Source of the DNA: a virus
Strand: one strand, 5' to 3'
IMG/VR virus record: IMGVR_UViG_3300033997_000478
Span: 260,429-324,428 of that record
DNA: 64,000 bases
The notes beneath the pieces are model-generated. The model was not told where the DNA came from, searched no databases, and was given only the letters and a program-made list of their open reading frames with translations. A program made the position numbers and the translations under genes. How positions within the stretch are numbered: the first letter of the stretch is position 1; every line of letters begins with the position of its first letter. This document shows, piece by piece, positions 1 through 10,400 of the stretch.

Positions 1-332
1 TGGAAGTCACCGATGGTCGCGGCGTCAAGGTGGGCTACACCTACAGTACGATCTCCCGCATTGCGCCGTTGGTGATCAGTGGTCTGCCCACGGCCGCGCG
101 TATCGGTCAACCCTACAGCTTCAGCTTCACTGTCAGCGGCGGCGTGCCGCCGTACGACTTCAACATCGCCAGCGGTTCGCTGGGTCCGGGTCTGTCTTTG
201 CCGGATCTTCGCCAACCCACCATCTCCGGTACGCCGCAGGCACCTGCGGGCACACGTACCTTCATCATCGAGGTCAACGACGCACGCAGTGTCTCGGCGA
301 CCACGAACGCATCCCTTACGGTCAACTCATGA
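1..332 (+). CDS. C-terminal end of an Ig-like tail protein (5' truncated)
   Basis: The reading frame is open from base 3 and runs off the left edge, so only the last 110 or so residues are present. They form one putative Ig-like domain of the He_PIG type: a G-x-P-x-x-A-x-x-G-x-x-Y start, a GG-x-PPYDF turn, P-G-L, and a late ISGTP-x-x-x-G motif. The same module occurs in the gene at 902-2893 and at the end of the gene at 32045-33787. Such domains decorate phage tail and baseplate proteins and may bind surface sugars. The stop overlaps the next start (ATGA at 329), indicating translational coupling. The rest of the protein is unknown. Confidence 0.75.
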   Translation, partial: EVTDGRGVKVGYTYSTISRIAPLVISGLPTAARIGQPYSFSFTVSGGVPPYDFNIASGSLGPGLSLPDLRQPTISGTPQAPAGTRTFIIEVNDARSVSATTNASLTVNS

Positions 333-892
333 GTAAGCTCAATCAACTCAGTGCGCTGGGGAAAACCGCACTGGAAGCAGTGGTGGAGATGTTCTTCTCC
401 GTGTTCACTCGTGAACTGGATCGCAACCATGTTCGCTTCGAACTGGATGTGGCCAATTCCGAACTGATCATCACCTCACTGGATCAAACCGCCAGTGGCG
501 CTACGGGCATCTACCGGGGTACGGCGCGAGTGCCGTACCTGAAGGCTGACCTCTCGCAGGTCTGCCCCTACCCCTTGGCTGTGCAAACCACCTATCCGGT
601 TACGTTCCGGGAATTGCGTGCGCAGCTGCGCAGTCGTTACGACATCATCTTGGAACAAGGTGAGATGGCTGCCAAACTCAATGGTACGCCGCTCACTGAC
701 GAGATGACCATCAGCGAACCCCTCATGGCCGAATACGGTCAGTTCAAGCTCTACGCCACCCAGTTCTCTGGGCGCTATCGGGCAGGCACCAGCATGACGC
801 TGATCTTCATCCAGCCCAACAAACGCGTACCGCTGAGCGCCCTACTCGACTTGGAGAATGCCCTGTCGATGAAACCGCTCATGGTCCGTTGA
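329..892 (+). CDS. Unrecognised 187-residue tail-region protein
   Basis: I do not recognise a family. The protein is soluble, with no signal peptide or membrane segment. It opens with an amphipathic helical stretch (about residues 1-40) followed by mixed alpha/beta sequence. It is coupled to the upstream gene by an ATGA overlap and followed after 9 bases by the next gene, whose start is preceded by GAGGAG. This puts it in an operon of Ig-like tail proteins. Its layout loosely resembles the 200-residue protein at 14487-15089 (a helical segment ending in a Y-[DG]-[IV] turn, then a beta-rich end), but the similarity is weak. A small tail or baseplate accessory protein is the best guess. Confidence 0.6.
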   Translation: MSKLNQLSALGKTALEAVVEMFFSVFTRELDRNHVRFELDVANSELIITSLDQTASGATGIYRGTARVPYLKADLSQVCPYPLAVQTTYPVTFRELRAQLRSRYDIILEQGEMAAKLNGTPLTDEMTISEPLMAEYGQFKLYATQFSGRYRAGTSMTLIFIQPNKRVPLSALLDLENALSMKPLMVR

Positions 893-901
893 GGAGACTC
901 C

Positions 902-2893
902 ATGGCAGGTAACAAGACCATCTACAACAGCACCTTCCAGGAGGTGCTGCTGGAGACGCTCTACCGTACCACGGCATGGAATGCACGCCAGTTGGCCGAC
1001 AACGTCAACATCGCCTTCCAAGCCTTCCCGAACTACACCCAGTGGACACTCACCCCCACCCCTGCCGGTACGGTAGCAGGTCTGGTGAACTCCACCACGG
1101 GTCGGTTCAACAAGCAGAACCTGAGTAACCGCTTCCCGCAGGACATGTGTTACAGCGCCCTGTATCCAGCCAACTTTGAAACGATTGCCAGTTTCTTCCT
1201 GACCTCCTACGACCTGCTGGTTGAACCTGGCTGCTGGCGTCTGGTCAAGGGCAATCGTTCGATCGTGCTGGATGAGTTGGCGTGGGTCGACTTTGATCTG
1301 TCTGACACCCGTTCGATTCGGATGGAAGTCACCGACAGTCACCCGCTGTTTGCACCGGGCACGGGCTTCCCCCTGCTGGTGACCGGTTCGACCAATTCGA
1401 TCTCCCCGCTGACGGCGCGCCTGAACGGACCCACCCAAGGCGCAGTCGGACAGAACCTGGTCAAGGAGCTGTACATCCTGGGCGGGCGTTCGCCGTACAC
1501 GGTAACCCTCAAGTCAGGCACCCCACCGGTGCCGCTGCGTACCAATCCCTTCCGACTGGAAGGTGTCCCCACTACCGATGGTCTTTACACCTTCGTGTTG
1601 CATGTGGAAGATGCCGACGGACGTTGGGTTGATGTGGAGGGTAGCTGCGACATCGCCCTGAATGCTTTCACAGTCAGTGGCACGCTCCCCAACGGTACGG
1701 TCGGTCAATCCTACACAGGCCAGCTGACTTTCAGTGGCGGTGTGATGCCCTACACTCTAGTCTCCCAGTCCGGTGTTCCACTGGGCTTGGAAGTGGGTGT
1801 GGATGGATTCATCTCTGGTATTCCCGACGCAGGTACTTACGCACCCAAGATCGTGTTCAAGGACGCGATGAATCGTCAAGCCACGTTCAATGGTTCGATG
1901 ACCATCGCCGGTCGCTCTGATCGCGCCGTTGCTCAGCTGACGCTGGACGGTCTGACTGAGTGGGTGGACTTTGAAGGCGGTGTGGTCTCCGGCGTTAAGC
2001 CGGTGTCTTACATCAGCGCATCGCCATGGGCCAACAAGGTTACCAATGGTGCCGACGTGCGTGGCCCTCGAGTGGCTGCGTACAAGATCAACGATGGTTA
2101 CTTCCAGCAGACCGCGCAGGTGCGTAAGGATGGTGCCATCGCCATCGGTCTGTGGTTGGAAGCTGACGACTATCCGGTCGGTTCGTGTATTGCCAGTTGC
2201 CGTGACGGTAACGGCGGTTGGGAGTTGTCGGTGGGCGACTCTGACAGCAAGCAGCTGCGCTTTACCTTGAACATCAATGGTAACTGGCGGGCCATCACGA
2301 TTTCCGATCCCGCGCCTCCGTCCAACGGAGAGTGGTCGTACTACGTGCTGCAGTTTGCAGACAACTACGTGGCGGCTTTCCGCAACGGTCGTCTGCTGAC
2401 CTCGGCCAAAGAAGTGGGTCAGTATTTCGATGCTGATACGGCGTTGCTCACCATCGGGCGGCGCTCCAACAATCTCACCGGTTGGCAATGGGTGGGTAAG
2501 ATCGGCAAACTGACGCTCAGCGATGAACGTCTGTGGGCTGATCAACAAAAGCAGCTGTACAACGCGGGTAAGGGGGTTACGATTCGTGACCTCAAGAACG
2601 CGGCCAATGTCTCGACTCCCGCTCAAGTACGCGTCACCGGTTCCCTTAGCAATGGAGTTGTCGGTGCGTTGTATCGTGAAGAGTTGCAGATCACAGGCGG
2701 AGCAGCACGGCAGACGACGCGACGTTTGCTGGGCACGGTTCCACCTGGACTGTCGGTAGTGACCACCGATCCCGATCGACTGGTAATCACCGGCACGCCC
2801 ACGATGGCGGGGAACTTCTCCTCCTTCTGGGTGATCGTCAGTCAAGAAGACGTCGTTGGTTTTGACCTCAACATCAACGTGGTTTCCGGATAA
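902..2893 (+). CDS. Tail protein with Ig-like domains and a LamG-like domain
   Basis: 663 residues. The N-terminal 160 or so residues are a unique domain, probably for virion attachment. Two or three He_PIG Ig-like modules follow (about 170-340), each with G-x-VGQ, GG-x-x-PY and SGIP-type motifs. Next is a beta-rich stretch (about 345-560) that reads like a concanavalin/LamG-type lectin fold (LTLDG...WVDFEGG, then GxWSYYVLQF, AAFRNGRLL and LTIGRRS). A last Ig-like module closes the protein (about 575-663, ITGTPTMAGNF). This domain order suits a receptor- or polysaccharide-binding tail protein. A terminator hairpin follows the stop directly. Confidence 0.72.
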   Translation: MAGNKTIYNSTFQEVLLETLYRTTAWNARQLADNVNIAFQAFPNYTQWTLTPTPAGTVAGLVNSTTGRFNKQNLSNRFPQDMCYSALYPANFETIASFFLTSYDLLVEPGCWRLVKGNRSIVLDELAWVDFDLSDTRSIRMEVTDSHPLFAPGTGFPLLVTGSTNSISPLTARLNGPTQGAVGQNLVKELYILGGRSPYTVTLKSGTPPVPLRTNPFRLEGVPTTDGLYTFVLHVEDADGRWVDVEGSCDIALNAFTVSGTLPNGTVGQSYTGQLTFSGGVMPYTLVSQSGVPLGLEVGVDGFISGIPDAGTYAPKIVFKDAMNRQATFNGSMTIAGRSDRAVAQLTLDGLTEWVDFEGGVVSGVKPVSYISASPWANKVTNGADVRGPRVAAYKINDGYFQQTAQVRKDGAIAIGLWLEADDYPVGSCIASCRDGNGGWELSVGDSDSKQLRFTLNINGNWRAITISDPAPPSNGEWSYYVLQFADNYVAAFRNGRLLTSAKEVGQYFDADTALLTIGRRSNNLTGWQWVGKIGKLTLSDERLWADQQKQLYNAGKGVTIRDLKNAANVSTPAQVRVTGSLSNGVVGALYREELQITGGAARQTTRRLLGTVPPGLSVVTTDPDRLVITGTPTMAGNFSSFWVIVSQEDVVGFDLNINVVSG

Positions 2894-2898
2894 GACGA

Positions 2899-2931
2899 CA
2901 TAACGCCCCCTCCTTCGGGAGGGGGTTTATG
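2899..2931 (+). terminator. Terminator hairpin with CATAA/TTATG flanks
   Basis: The arms CCCCCTCC and GGAGGGGG (2906-2913, 2918-2925) close on a UUCG loop. Complementary CATAA and TTATG extend the stem, and a T-rich run follows at 2937-2947. It sits just after the stop of the Ig/LamG gene. Confidence 0.85.
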
Positions 2932-3011
2932 CTGCCCTTTTTTCTTAGTCCTATCTTGTGTGCGCCGCTGTTGCGGCTAAGAATTTCTTCGCCCTCTTTG
3001 AGGAATGTTGC

Positions 3012-4181
3012 ATGTCCAACCATAATCCGATTGCCGCGCTGATGCATGCCCTGAGCAGCCTGCCTGTGCACCCCAACATCCAGGGTTTGAAGTATGTCAT
3101 CGTCGATACCGTCAACGGTCCGCGTCGGTTGGACTTCAACGAACTGGTCACCCCGCCCAACCTGAACTTCTCGCCTGAGTTGATCGGCAAGAAGGTGCTG
3201 GAACTGGAAGGTCGTATCGATCAGTTGCAGGCCACGCAGGTCGAACTGGAACCGCTCTACGAAGACGTCAAGCCGTTTGAGCCGGAAGAGTCGGTGGCCA
3301 TCGGCGACTGCGCCCTTGCCAATGGCTCCAAGGACCGCCACAACGTCGCTGTAGGCGCTTTCGCTGGCTACGCGCTGGAAGGTAGCGGCAACGTGGTCAT
3401 CGGCCCGTATGCGGCCACTGGTGTGAACTACGAGCTGGATAACAGCGTGGTCATCGGCAGTGCAGCGCTGCCTGACGCAGAGCTGGACCTGACCAACGTC
3501 ATCGTGGTGGGTGCGCATGCGCGTGCCACTGGTTCCAACCAGTTCGTACTTGGCCATAGCGGTACTGACGCATACAACCTCAGCGGCCTGCATCGTCGTG
3601 CCGACGTGCGCGATTTCACCAGCATCGAAGATCTGGACTTGGGTCTGGACTTCATCTTGCAGGTCCCGGTGATCCAGTATCAGGTCGATCCGCGTGAAGC
3701 GTACATCGACTGGTCCACCAAACCCGAAGAGCCGCAGTCGCCAGGCCCGGAACCGGAGCCTGTCACGCTGGCTGACTCCCAAGAAGCGATCATCGCCTAC
3801 AACTGCCGCAAGGCACAGTGGGACCGCGATCAGAAGCAGTACACGCTGGACATGGCCAATTATGTCAGCGAACTGAACGAGTGGTCGCGCGTTAACAACC
3901 TGGCCAACATCGAACGTACTGGCGAGTTCGCCGGTAAGCGTACGCATTACGGCTACAACGGTCGTGCCTTGCTGGACCTGTGTGAGCGCTTCGGCGTCAA
4001 CCCGGCTCTGGTGCAAGATCATGCCGTGGCAGAAGGCGATGCACAGATCACGGTCAACGACGCCCACTTGGTGCCGGTGTTGATCCGCGCTGTGCAGCAA
4101 CTGCACAAAACCATGCACAGCCCCGAGTACATCGACACGCTGATCAGCGCCATCGAAACCAAGAAGAACGCGTCGTCCTAA
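3012..4181 (+). CDS. Fibre-like protein with beta-roll repeats and a decayed S74 chaperone domain
   Basis: 389 residues from the ATG at 3012, chosen because GAGGAAT lies just upstream; an earlier in-frame ATG at 2958 has no such site. Residues 90-175 hold short repeats of the type VAIGDxAxA / VAVGAFAGxA / VVIGPYA, as in YadA-like beta-roll heads. The C-terminal half follows the pattern of phage S74 intramolecular chaperones (xDVRDxTxIED-LDLGLDFI, P-x-x-Y, then a long helix). However, the catalytic Ser of the S-D-x-R-x-K motif is Ala197 and the Lys position is Phe202. The domain may therefore trimerise the fibre without cutting itself off. It precedes two much longer fibre genes. Confidence 0.7.
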   Translation: MSNHNPIAALMHALSSLPVHPNIQGLKYVIVDTVNGPRRLDFNELVTPPNLNFSPELIGKKVLELEGRIDQLQATQVELEPLYEDVKPFEPEESVAIGDCALANGSKDRHNVAVGAFAGYALEGSGNVVIGPYAATGVNYELDNSVVIGSAALPDAELDLTNVIVVGAHARATGSNQFVLGHSGTDAYNLSGLHRRADVRDFTSIEDLDLGLDFILQVPVIQYQVDPREAYIDWSTKPEEPQSPGPEPEPVTLADSQEAIIAYNCRKAQWDRDQKQYTLDMANYVSELNEWSRVNNLANIERTGEFAGKRTHYGYNGRALLDLCERFGVNPALVQDHAVAEGDAQITVNDAHLVPVLIRAVQQLHKTMHSPEYIDTLISAIETKKNASS

Positions 4182-4244
4182 GGGGCGACCGTTTTTCCCG
4201 GCTCGGATTTGAGTAATTTTCTACACCAAAAAGGTACGTGACAC

Positions 4245-7200
4245 ATGAGCCTGCTTTTGCAAAGCCTGGCTGCTCTGGAAACGGCTGGGTCCGTCCAGAA
4301 CAATCAGCGCTTGACGCTTATCACTGCCGGTGGTCTGGTCAATGTCAATTGGGGAACGCTTTCCAATGCGGTGAGTGCGCCGCTGGATGCACGCCTGACG
4401 GCTTTGGAAGGCGGCGCTGGTGCGGCCAAGCCTTCGATCTGGCCAACGGCACGTACGATCTCTCTGACGGGCATCGTCACCGGTTCGGTGGCACTGGATG
4501 GTAGCGGTGATGTATCGCTGGCCACCTCGATCGCCAATGGCGCACTGACCACGGCCAAGACTGCCGGTCTTCAATCTACGCTGGACAACCTGACCACTGG
4601 TCTGGGTAATCGTTGGGGCACGGGCGTCACCGAAGGTCCCAACCCTAGCATCTACACCGGCGATCTGAATCTGCTGGCGGGTGCGACGTTTGTACGCGCC
4701 ACCAACCCAGCTACCAACTTGCCGACGGTGGGTGGTCCGAACTTCACGGTACTGACCAACGGTCTGATCAACTACGGCAACCAGCTGGCTTTCGGTGCCG
4801 ACACGCTCAGCTTCCGTACGCAGAACGCAGGTACTTGGGGTAGCTGGCGTAATCTCTGGCACTCGGGCAATCTGGACCCGTCCAACCTGCTGCTCAAGAC
4901 CGACACTGCAACGGCCGCTTCCAAGTTGGCTACGGCTCGTTCGTTCTCGTTGACCGGTGCTGTGACTGCTTCGGCAGTGCAGTTTGATGGTTCGCAGAAC
5001 GTCACGCTCAATACGTCGATCACCGATGGCTCGATTGCTATCGCCTCGGTATCGGGGCTGACCTCGGCATTGGCGTTGAAGGCTGAGCAGTACGGGCTGA
5101 TTCCAGCTGGTCGTCCGTTGAACTCCAACGGCAACACTGGCTTCTACGGTCAGACGGTTGCAGCCCAAGCTACGCTGGCTAACAACTACCCGGTGGCCGG
5201 TGCTTTGGGTGTACTCAACGTCACCCAGCAGACCGGTTACATCGAGCAGGAATACATCACCACCTCCAATGCGCATTACCGTCGCTTCTTCAACGGTAGT
5301 TCGTGGTCAGGCTGGGCGCGTCTGTGGAGTTCGGATGATTTCGATCCCACCTCCAAGTACGACAAGACCGGCGGTGTGATCAACGGTAACGTGACTGTCA
5401 CCGGTACGGTGGCGTCCAACAACACGATTACCGGCACGACGTTCATCTCCACGGTCGCACCGACGGTCACGCCTCTGTGGCTGCTCTCCGGCGCCGGCTA
5501 TACCGGTCGCACGCGCGGCATCCAGATGAACGAAGACTACGTGATGCTGGTCAACAACGAGACCAGTGGCACGGCCAACTACAACCTGCGTCTGAGCAAT
5601 GCTGGTCTGCTGGAACTGCGCACACCCACCAACACGCTCAGCGTGTGGCATGCGGGTAACTTCACCCCGGACAGCCCGGTGGACAGCAGCGGTCAGATCC
5701 GTATCGGCCCCTCTGACGCAGACTCGGTTCGTTTCCGTAAGGACGGCTACTTCTCCGTTGCAGGCGGCGCCTGGAAGGCTCTGGGTGCAGGTGACTCCAC
5801 CGCAGATCCGATTTTCAACACGATCTCCTTCGGCACTGCTTCCGGCGCGATGCTGGGTACCAGTGAATCGAACACGGGTATCGGCGTTGCTGTCGGCGCG
5901 CCGGGAGCGCGCAAGTCCTTCTCCTTCGGCTCCAATGGTGACTTCACTGTTGGCAGCGGTCGTTTGATCGTTGGCAGCAACGTTGTCTGGCACGCTGGTA
6001 ACTTTGACCCGTCCACCAAGTTGGGCACCACGGCTACTGCCGCGGCAGCGACCAAGCTCGCCACCGCTCGCACGATCAACGGTGTGGCCTTTGACGGTAC
6101 GGCAAATATCACCGTCCCCAGTAACGTCAATCCGGATGACTTCGTTAAGGTCATTCAGACTGCGGCCACGTACACCAATGCCGATAGCCTGAACGGTAAG
6201 CTGGCGTATGCGGTTTCCGGCGGCACGGCCTTGGGTGTGCCTGAAGCCTACATGACCACGTGGAACTTCGGTGACAACGGTTCGCGTGATGGTCAGTTTG
6301 CTTGGACCTACAGCGCCACCAATCGCCTGTACTTCCGCAGTCGTCTGGACACGGGCAGCTCGTGGAAGCCGTGGTATCAGGTTTGGACCGCAGCTTCGTT
6401 CAATCCCAATACCAAGGCCGACATCCAAGACCCGGTGTTCAAGGGCACCGCCTACTTCGACGTCGACAACGGCTCAACGGCCAAGGGTCGCTTCATCGCT
6501 GGTGCCAGCAACGGTATCAACCTTGATGCGGTCAATGACGATGCCTCACAGTTCGCTCCGCTGAACCTGCGAGGTACAGCGGTAACGATTAACGGCAACA
6601 CGCCGTGGACCAACGCCAACTTCGACCCGAACTCCAAGTTGAATGCCCGCGACGAACTGGGCGCAGTGGCTCGCACGCACAGCGACTGGAACACTGCTAC
6701 GACCAACGGGTGGTGGATGGCTGCCAATGCAACCAACGCCCCGGTGGGTAACTGGCTGCTCGGTATTGTCACTCAACACAACAACGATTGGATTCAGCAG
6801 GAGGTCTACGACTTCACCGGCGGCATCAGTGGTCCGAAGTGGTACCGTTGGAAGCTGGGCGGCACCTGGAGCGCGTGGACGCAGGACTTCAATGTCGGCG
6901 GCGCGCTGTACGCAGGTCGTATCTGGACCGGTTGGGACTCCGGCATCGGTGGTTCGATCTCCTGCTCCAACTGGTTCCGTTCTCAAGGCCAGACTGGCAT
7001 CTACTTCGCCGACTACGGCGGCGGTTGGAACATGACCGACACCACGTATGTGCGCGCCTACAACGGCAAGCAGTGTGCGGCCGGTGACTTTGTCATCTCC
7101 TCCGACGTACGCCTGAAGACTGCGATCAATCCGCTGGAGTTCCGTGGCCGCTTGCGTCCTGTGCATTTCACGATGCGTAAGGACGGTCGTCGCGACATGG

Positions 7201-7427
7201 GCTTCATCGCTGACGAAGTTGAGAAGCTCTATCCCGAAGCGGTTGGTGAAATCGAATGCGTCGAAGACGGTCCGCTCAAGGGCAAGATGATCAAGCAGCT
7301 GTCCCAGCAGAAGCTGGTGGCTGTGGTGTCCCATCAGGTCAACGCCGTTGAAGATGATGTCATTGCACTGCGTGCCGAATTGGCCGCGCTCCGGCAAGAG
7401 ATTGCCGAGTTGAAGAACAACCGGTAA
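4245..7427 (+). CDS. Long tail fibre protein with C-terminal S74 autoprocessing chaperone
   Basis: 1060 residues. The body is made of repeated fibre modules: a KPSIWPTARTISLTG block near residue 65, LATARxxxLTGAV blocks, several WHAGNFDPS turns, and an ATARTINGVAFDGTANI block near residue 605. The end is a peptidase S74 (intramolecular chaperone) domain. Its catalytic dyad is visible as Ser953 and Lys958 in SDVRLK, followed by GFIADEV and a terminal coiled coil. In this family the domain drives trimerisation and then cleaves itself off. The first module is also found at the start of the next gene, so the two fibres share an origin. It probably binds the host surface. Confidence 0.85.
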   Translation: MSLLLQSLAALETAGSVQNNQRLTLITAGGLVNVNWGTLSNAVSAPLDARLTALEGGAGAAKPSIWPTARTISLTGIVTGSVALDGSGDVSLATSIANGALTTAKTAGLQSTLDNLTTGLGNRWGTGVTEGPNPSIYTGDLNLLAGATFVRATNPATNLPTVGGPNFTVLTNGLINYGNQLAFGADTLSFRTQNAGTWGSWRNLWHSGNLDPSNLLLKTDTATAASKLATARSFSLTGAVTASAVQFDGSQNVTLNTSITDGSIAIASVSGLTSALALKAEQYGLIPAGRPLNSNGNTGFYGQTVAAQATLANNYPVAGALGVLNVTQQTGYIEQEYITTSNAHYRRFFNGSSWSGWARLWSSDDFDPTSKYDKTGGVINGNVTVTGTVASNNTITGTTFISTVAPTVTPLWLLSGAGYTGRTRGIQMNEDYVMLVNNETSGTANYNLRLSNAGLLELRTPTNTLSVWHAGNFTPDSPVDSSGQIRIGPSDADSVRFRKDGYFSVAGGAWKALGAGDSTADPIFNTISFGTASGAMLGTSESNTGIGVAVGAPGARKSFSFGSNGDFTVGSGRLIVGSNVVWHAGNFDPSTKLGTTATAAAATKLATARTINGVAFDGTANITVPSNVNPDDFVKVIQTAATYTNADSLNGKLAYAVSGGTALGVPEAYMTTWNFGDNGSRDGQFAWTYSATNRLYFRSRLDTGSSWKPWYQVWTAASFNPNTKADIQDPVFKGTAYFDVDNGSTAKGRFIAGASNGINLDAVNDDASQFAPLNLRGTAVTINGNTPWTNANFDPNSKLNARDELGAVARTHSDWNTATTNGWWMAANATNAPVGNWLLGIVTQHNNDWIQQEVYDFTGGISGPKWYRWKLGGTWSAWTQDFNVGGALYAGRIWTGWDSGIGGSISCSNWFRSQGQTGIYFADYGGGWNMTDTTYVRAYNGKQCAAGDFVISSDVRLKTAINPLEFRGRLRPVHFTMRKDGRRDMGFIADEVEKLYPEAVGEIECVEDGPLKGKMIKQLSQQKLVAVVSHQVNAVEDDVIALRAELAALRQEIAELKNNR

Positions 7428-7436
7428 TCACAACCT

Positions 7437-7458
7437 CCCCCTAGGGCGACCTAGGGGG
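7437..7458 (+). terminator. Hairpin between the two long fibre genes
   Basis: A perfect 9-bp stem (CCCCCTAGG with CCTAGGGGG) closes on a GCGA tetraloop of the GNRA type. It lies ten bases after the stop of the upstream fibre gene. There is only a weak T run, so termination may be partial. Confidence 0.65.
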
Positions 7459-7479
7459 CTTGCCTTTCAAGGATCCAAC

Positions 7480-10400
7480 ATGTCTCTCAATACGCTCAGC
7501 TTCAAGGGTTTTGCTTTCACTGAAAACCCGCAAAGCGCGCAGTACGTCTCCGTACGTACCGGGCCAGGGGATGAGGACTTTGCCAACGTACTGCTGAGCG
7601 ATCTGCGTACCTTCATCACCGCAGAGGTGGAGGTTCGTCTTGCTGCTCTGGAGGCCGGCGAGTCTGGGGGCGCCAAGCCCTCCATCTGGCCTGTGGCCCG
7701 CACGATGACGCTGTCCGGTCCGGTGACCGGTTCGGCTTCGTTTGACGGTTCGCAGAACTTCTCACTGAGCACGTCCATTGCCGACGGTGCTCTGACGATT
7801 GCCAAGACCAATGGTCTGCAAGGACAACTGACCACGCTGCAAACCAACATCGACGGCAAGGCGCCGTTGGTGCACAGCCACATCGGCACCCAGCCGAACC
7901 TGAACTCGATTCCCGGCGGCGTCCTGCCGGTCGGCGCCGTTGTAGGTAGTGGCTCCACCGCTCTGGACGGATTCACCAACCCGTTGTACCTGTCCGCCTA
8001 TGATGGACAAACGCGTGCCTCGCAGTTGATCTTCGACAATGCTACCGATGAAGTAGGCTTCCGCCGCTTCACCGCGGGCAACTGGCGATCGGTTCGCAAG
8101 ATCTGGACTGAAGCTAACTTCGATCCGAGTGTCAAGGCCAGCACCGGCGGTAACACCTTCACCGGTCTGAACACCTTCGCCAATGGTCGGGTGGTGATCC
8201 GTGCTGACGTGGCTGCCACGCAGTCGGCGTTGCAGTTCCAGGATGAGTCGGCTGTGCTGCAAGGCATGGTCTACTACAACCGCACCGACAAGGCCATGAC
8301 GATCTATACGGCCGCAGGTGATGGCACCTCCAAGGTGATGTCACTCAAGCCCGACGGTCTGTACTGGGATGCCAAGAAGGTTTGGCATGCGGGGAACTTC
8401 GATCCGGCTACCTACAACTACATGACGGTCACGCCGACGTTGTACAACGCCAGCGCAGGTATCAACTGCGACAATCTGGTTGTCGGCTCCAAGGCCTTCG
8501 TGCACAACGCCAACACCAACACGCCGGGTACGGCCGCCACCTATTGGCACATTGAAACTGTGCAGCTGGGTGATGTGGCTGGTTCGCTGATCCAACGCGC
8601 CTACGCCGCTGACAGCAGCGAAATGTGGACGCGTGTGTATAACGCTGGTTGGAAAGCCTGGCGGCGGGTGTGGACCTCGGAGAACTTCAACCCGGTCAAC
8701 AAGCTTGACGCCAACGCAGCGGCAGCCAGCGCACAGAAGCTCACCATTGCGCGTACGATCGCCCTGACGGGCGTCGTGACCGGTAGCGTGTCCTTTGATG
8801 GTAGCGCCAACGCAAGCATCACCACGGCCTTCTCAGGCGATGTCACCAACAGCGCCGGTGGCTTCATTGTTGCTGGCGGTGGTGCGGTGCAGGTTAACAA
8901 CCCCAACGCCAGTTCGGCTTCGATCAAGATGGACTGGAACGGCGATATGCCGCGCTTGCGCATCGGTGGATCTGGCACCGGCTCGAACGCAACGTTCTTG
9001 ATTGTGGGTCAAAGTGAAAAGACCCGCATGTCGTTGGACCTCAACGGCAACGCCATGTTCGCCGGCAATATCCTGGCCAACGGTGACAAGACGGTCTATC
9101 ACTCTGGCAATCTGGACTTGACTGATTTCACCCGCGTGGGCACCACCAACCTGGGTAAGGTCGGTTCCACTACGGTTGGTCCGGGTACGCTGAATTCACC
9201 TGCGGCATGGTCCAACCTGCCCACTGGCTTCTCCAGCTTCGTGCTTAACACCGTGGGCACGGCCAACGGCGCACCGGGTGACGGCTACGGCTACTTCCAC
9301 AAGATCGCCCAGCGTGATACGCAAGGCGGTTGGGCCGGTATCTGGCTGCCGCATCTGTTCAATGGCGCACAAGTCATCCAGGCGTACCTGGGTGGTGCCA
9401 ACGACAGCACCTCATATGCTCGCTGGGCTAAGATCTGGAATGACACCAACCATGGTGCAGGTTCCGGTCTGGATGCTGACTTGCTCGATGGTAAGGATGG
9501 CGGCTACTACCTGAGTAAGGACACCCTGCTCGGCGGTGCCAACATGGCCCGCAATGGTAGCTTTGAAAGTCAGTACAACAGCGGTCGTCCGTACTTCTGG
9601 AACTTGGGTGGCAATGCCACCGGTCGCAGTGGTTCGTTCGTGGTCAGCGCTGCTGGTCCGGCGGGTGTCGGTTTCCGCATTGATGCTACTTCGGCTACGG
9701 CCGGTCAGTACATCGACATGATGCAACCGCTGCTGGAAGACGGTACAGACCCGCGTCCGACTTGTGTACCCAATCGCCCCTATACGGCCAGCTGCGACTT
9801 CCGCGGCACCGAAGGTGCGATGGTGCGCATGTACATCCAGTTCTACGACAGCAGCGATACGGTGATCGCCACGGCCACCTCGCAGGACTTCACCGCTTCG
9901 GCCACGAACTACCAGCGCGCTTTCGTGACTGGTCGCGCACCGGCCAACGCTGTCAAGCTGCGCATGTACTGTCCGCGACTGCACAACAACGGTCTGGGTG
10001 GCGCCACGGTACCGCTGTTTGTGGAATACGCAGGTGCCTCGCTTCAAGAAGGTGACAGCTACAGCACCTTCCATTATCCGGGCTCCTCGTTCCTGCGCAA
10101 TGACATTGCCAATCTCCAGGACGTGCGCCTGGCAACGGGCAATGGTCGCGGTCTGCGCTTCTTCGACAACGAGCAGTACAAGATCTTCATGTCGGTGGCC
10201 ACCGACGCAACCTACGGCGGCCGAATCGCAGGTGAAACCACCTCCGATTACAACATGTACTTCCGCATGGCCAGCGGCACCAACCGCGGTTTCGTGTTTG
10301 AGAAGGACAACGGCAACAAGCTGCTGTCGATCAATCCCAACGGTGTGCGTTCGGCGGTGGACATCACCGCACCGATCATCACTGCAACCACGCAGTTCCA

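Noticed and set aside
842-1438. Long - strand reading frames opposite the fibre and structural genes.
   Set aside because: They are codon-bias shadows: no ribosome sites, no motifs, unusual amino acid composition.
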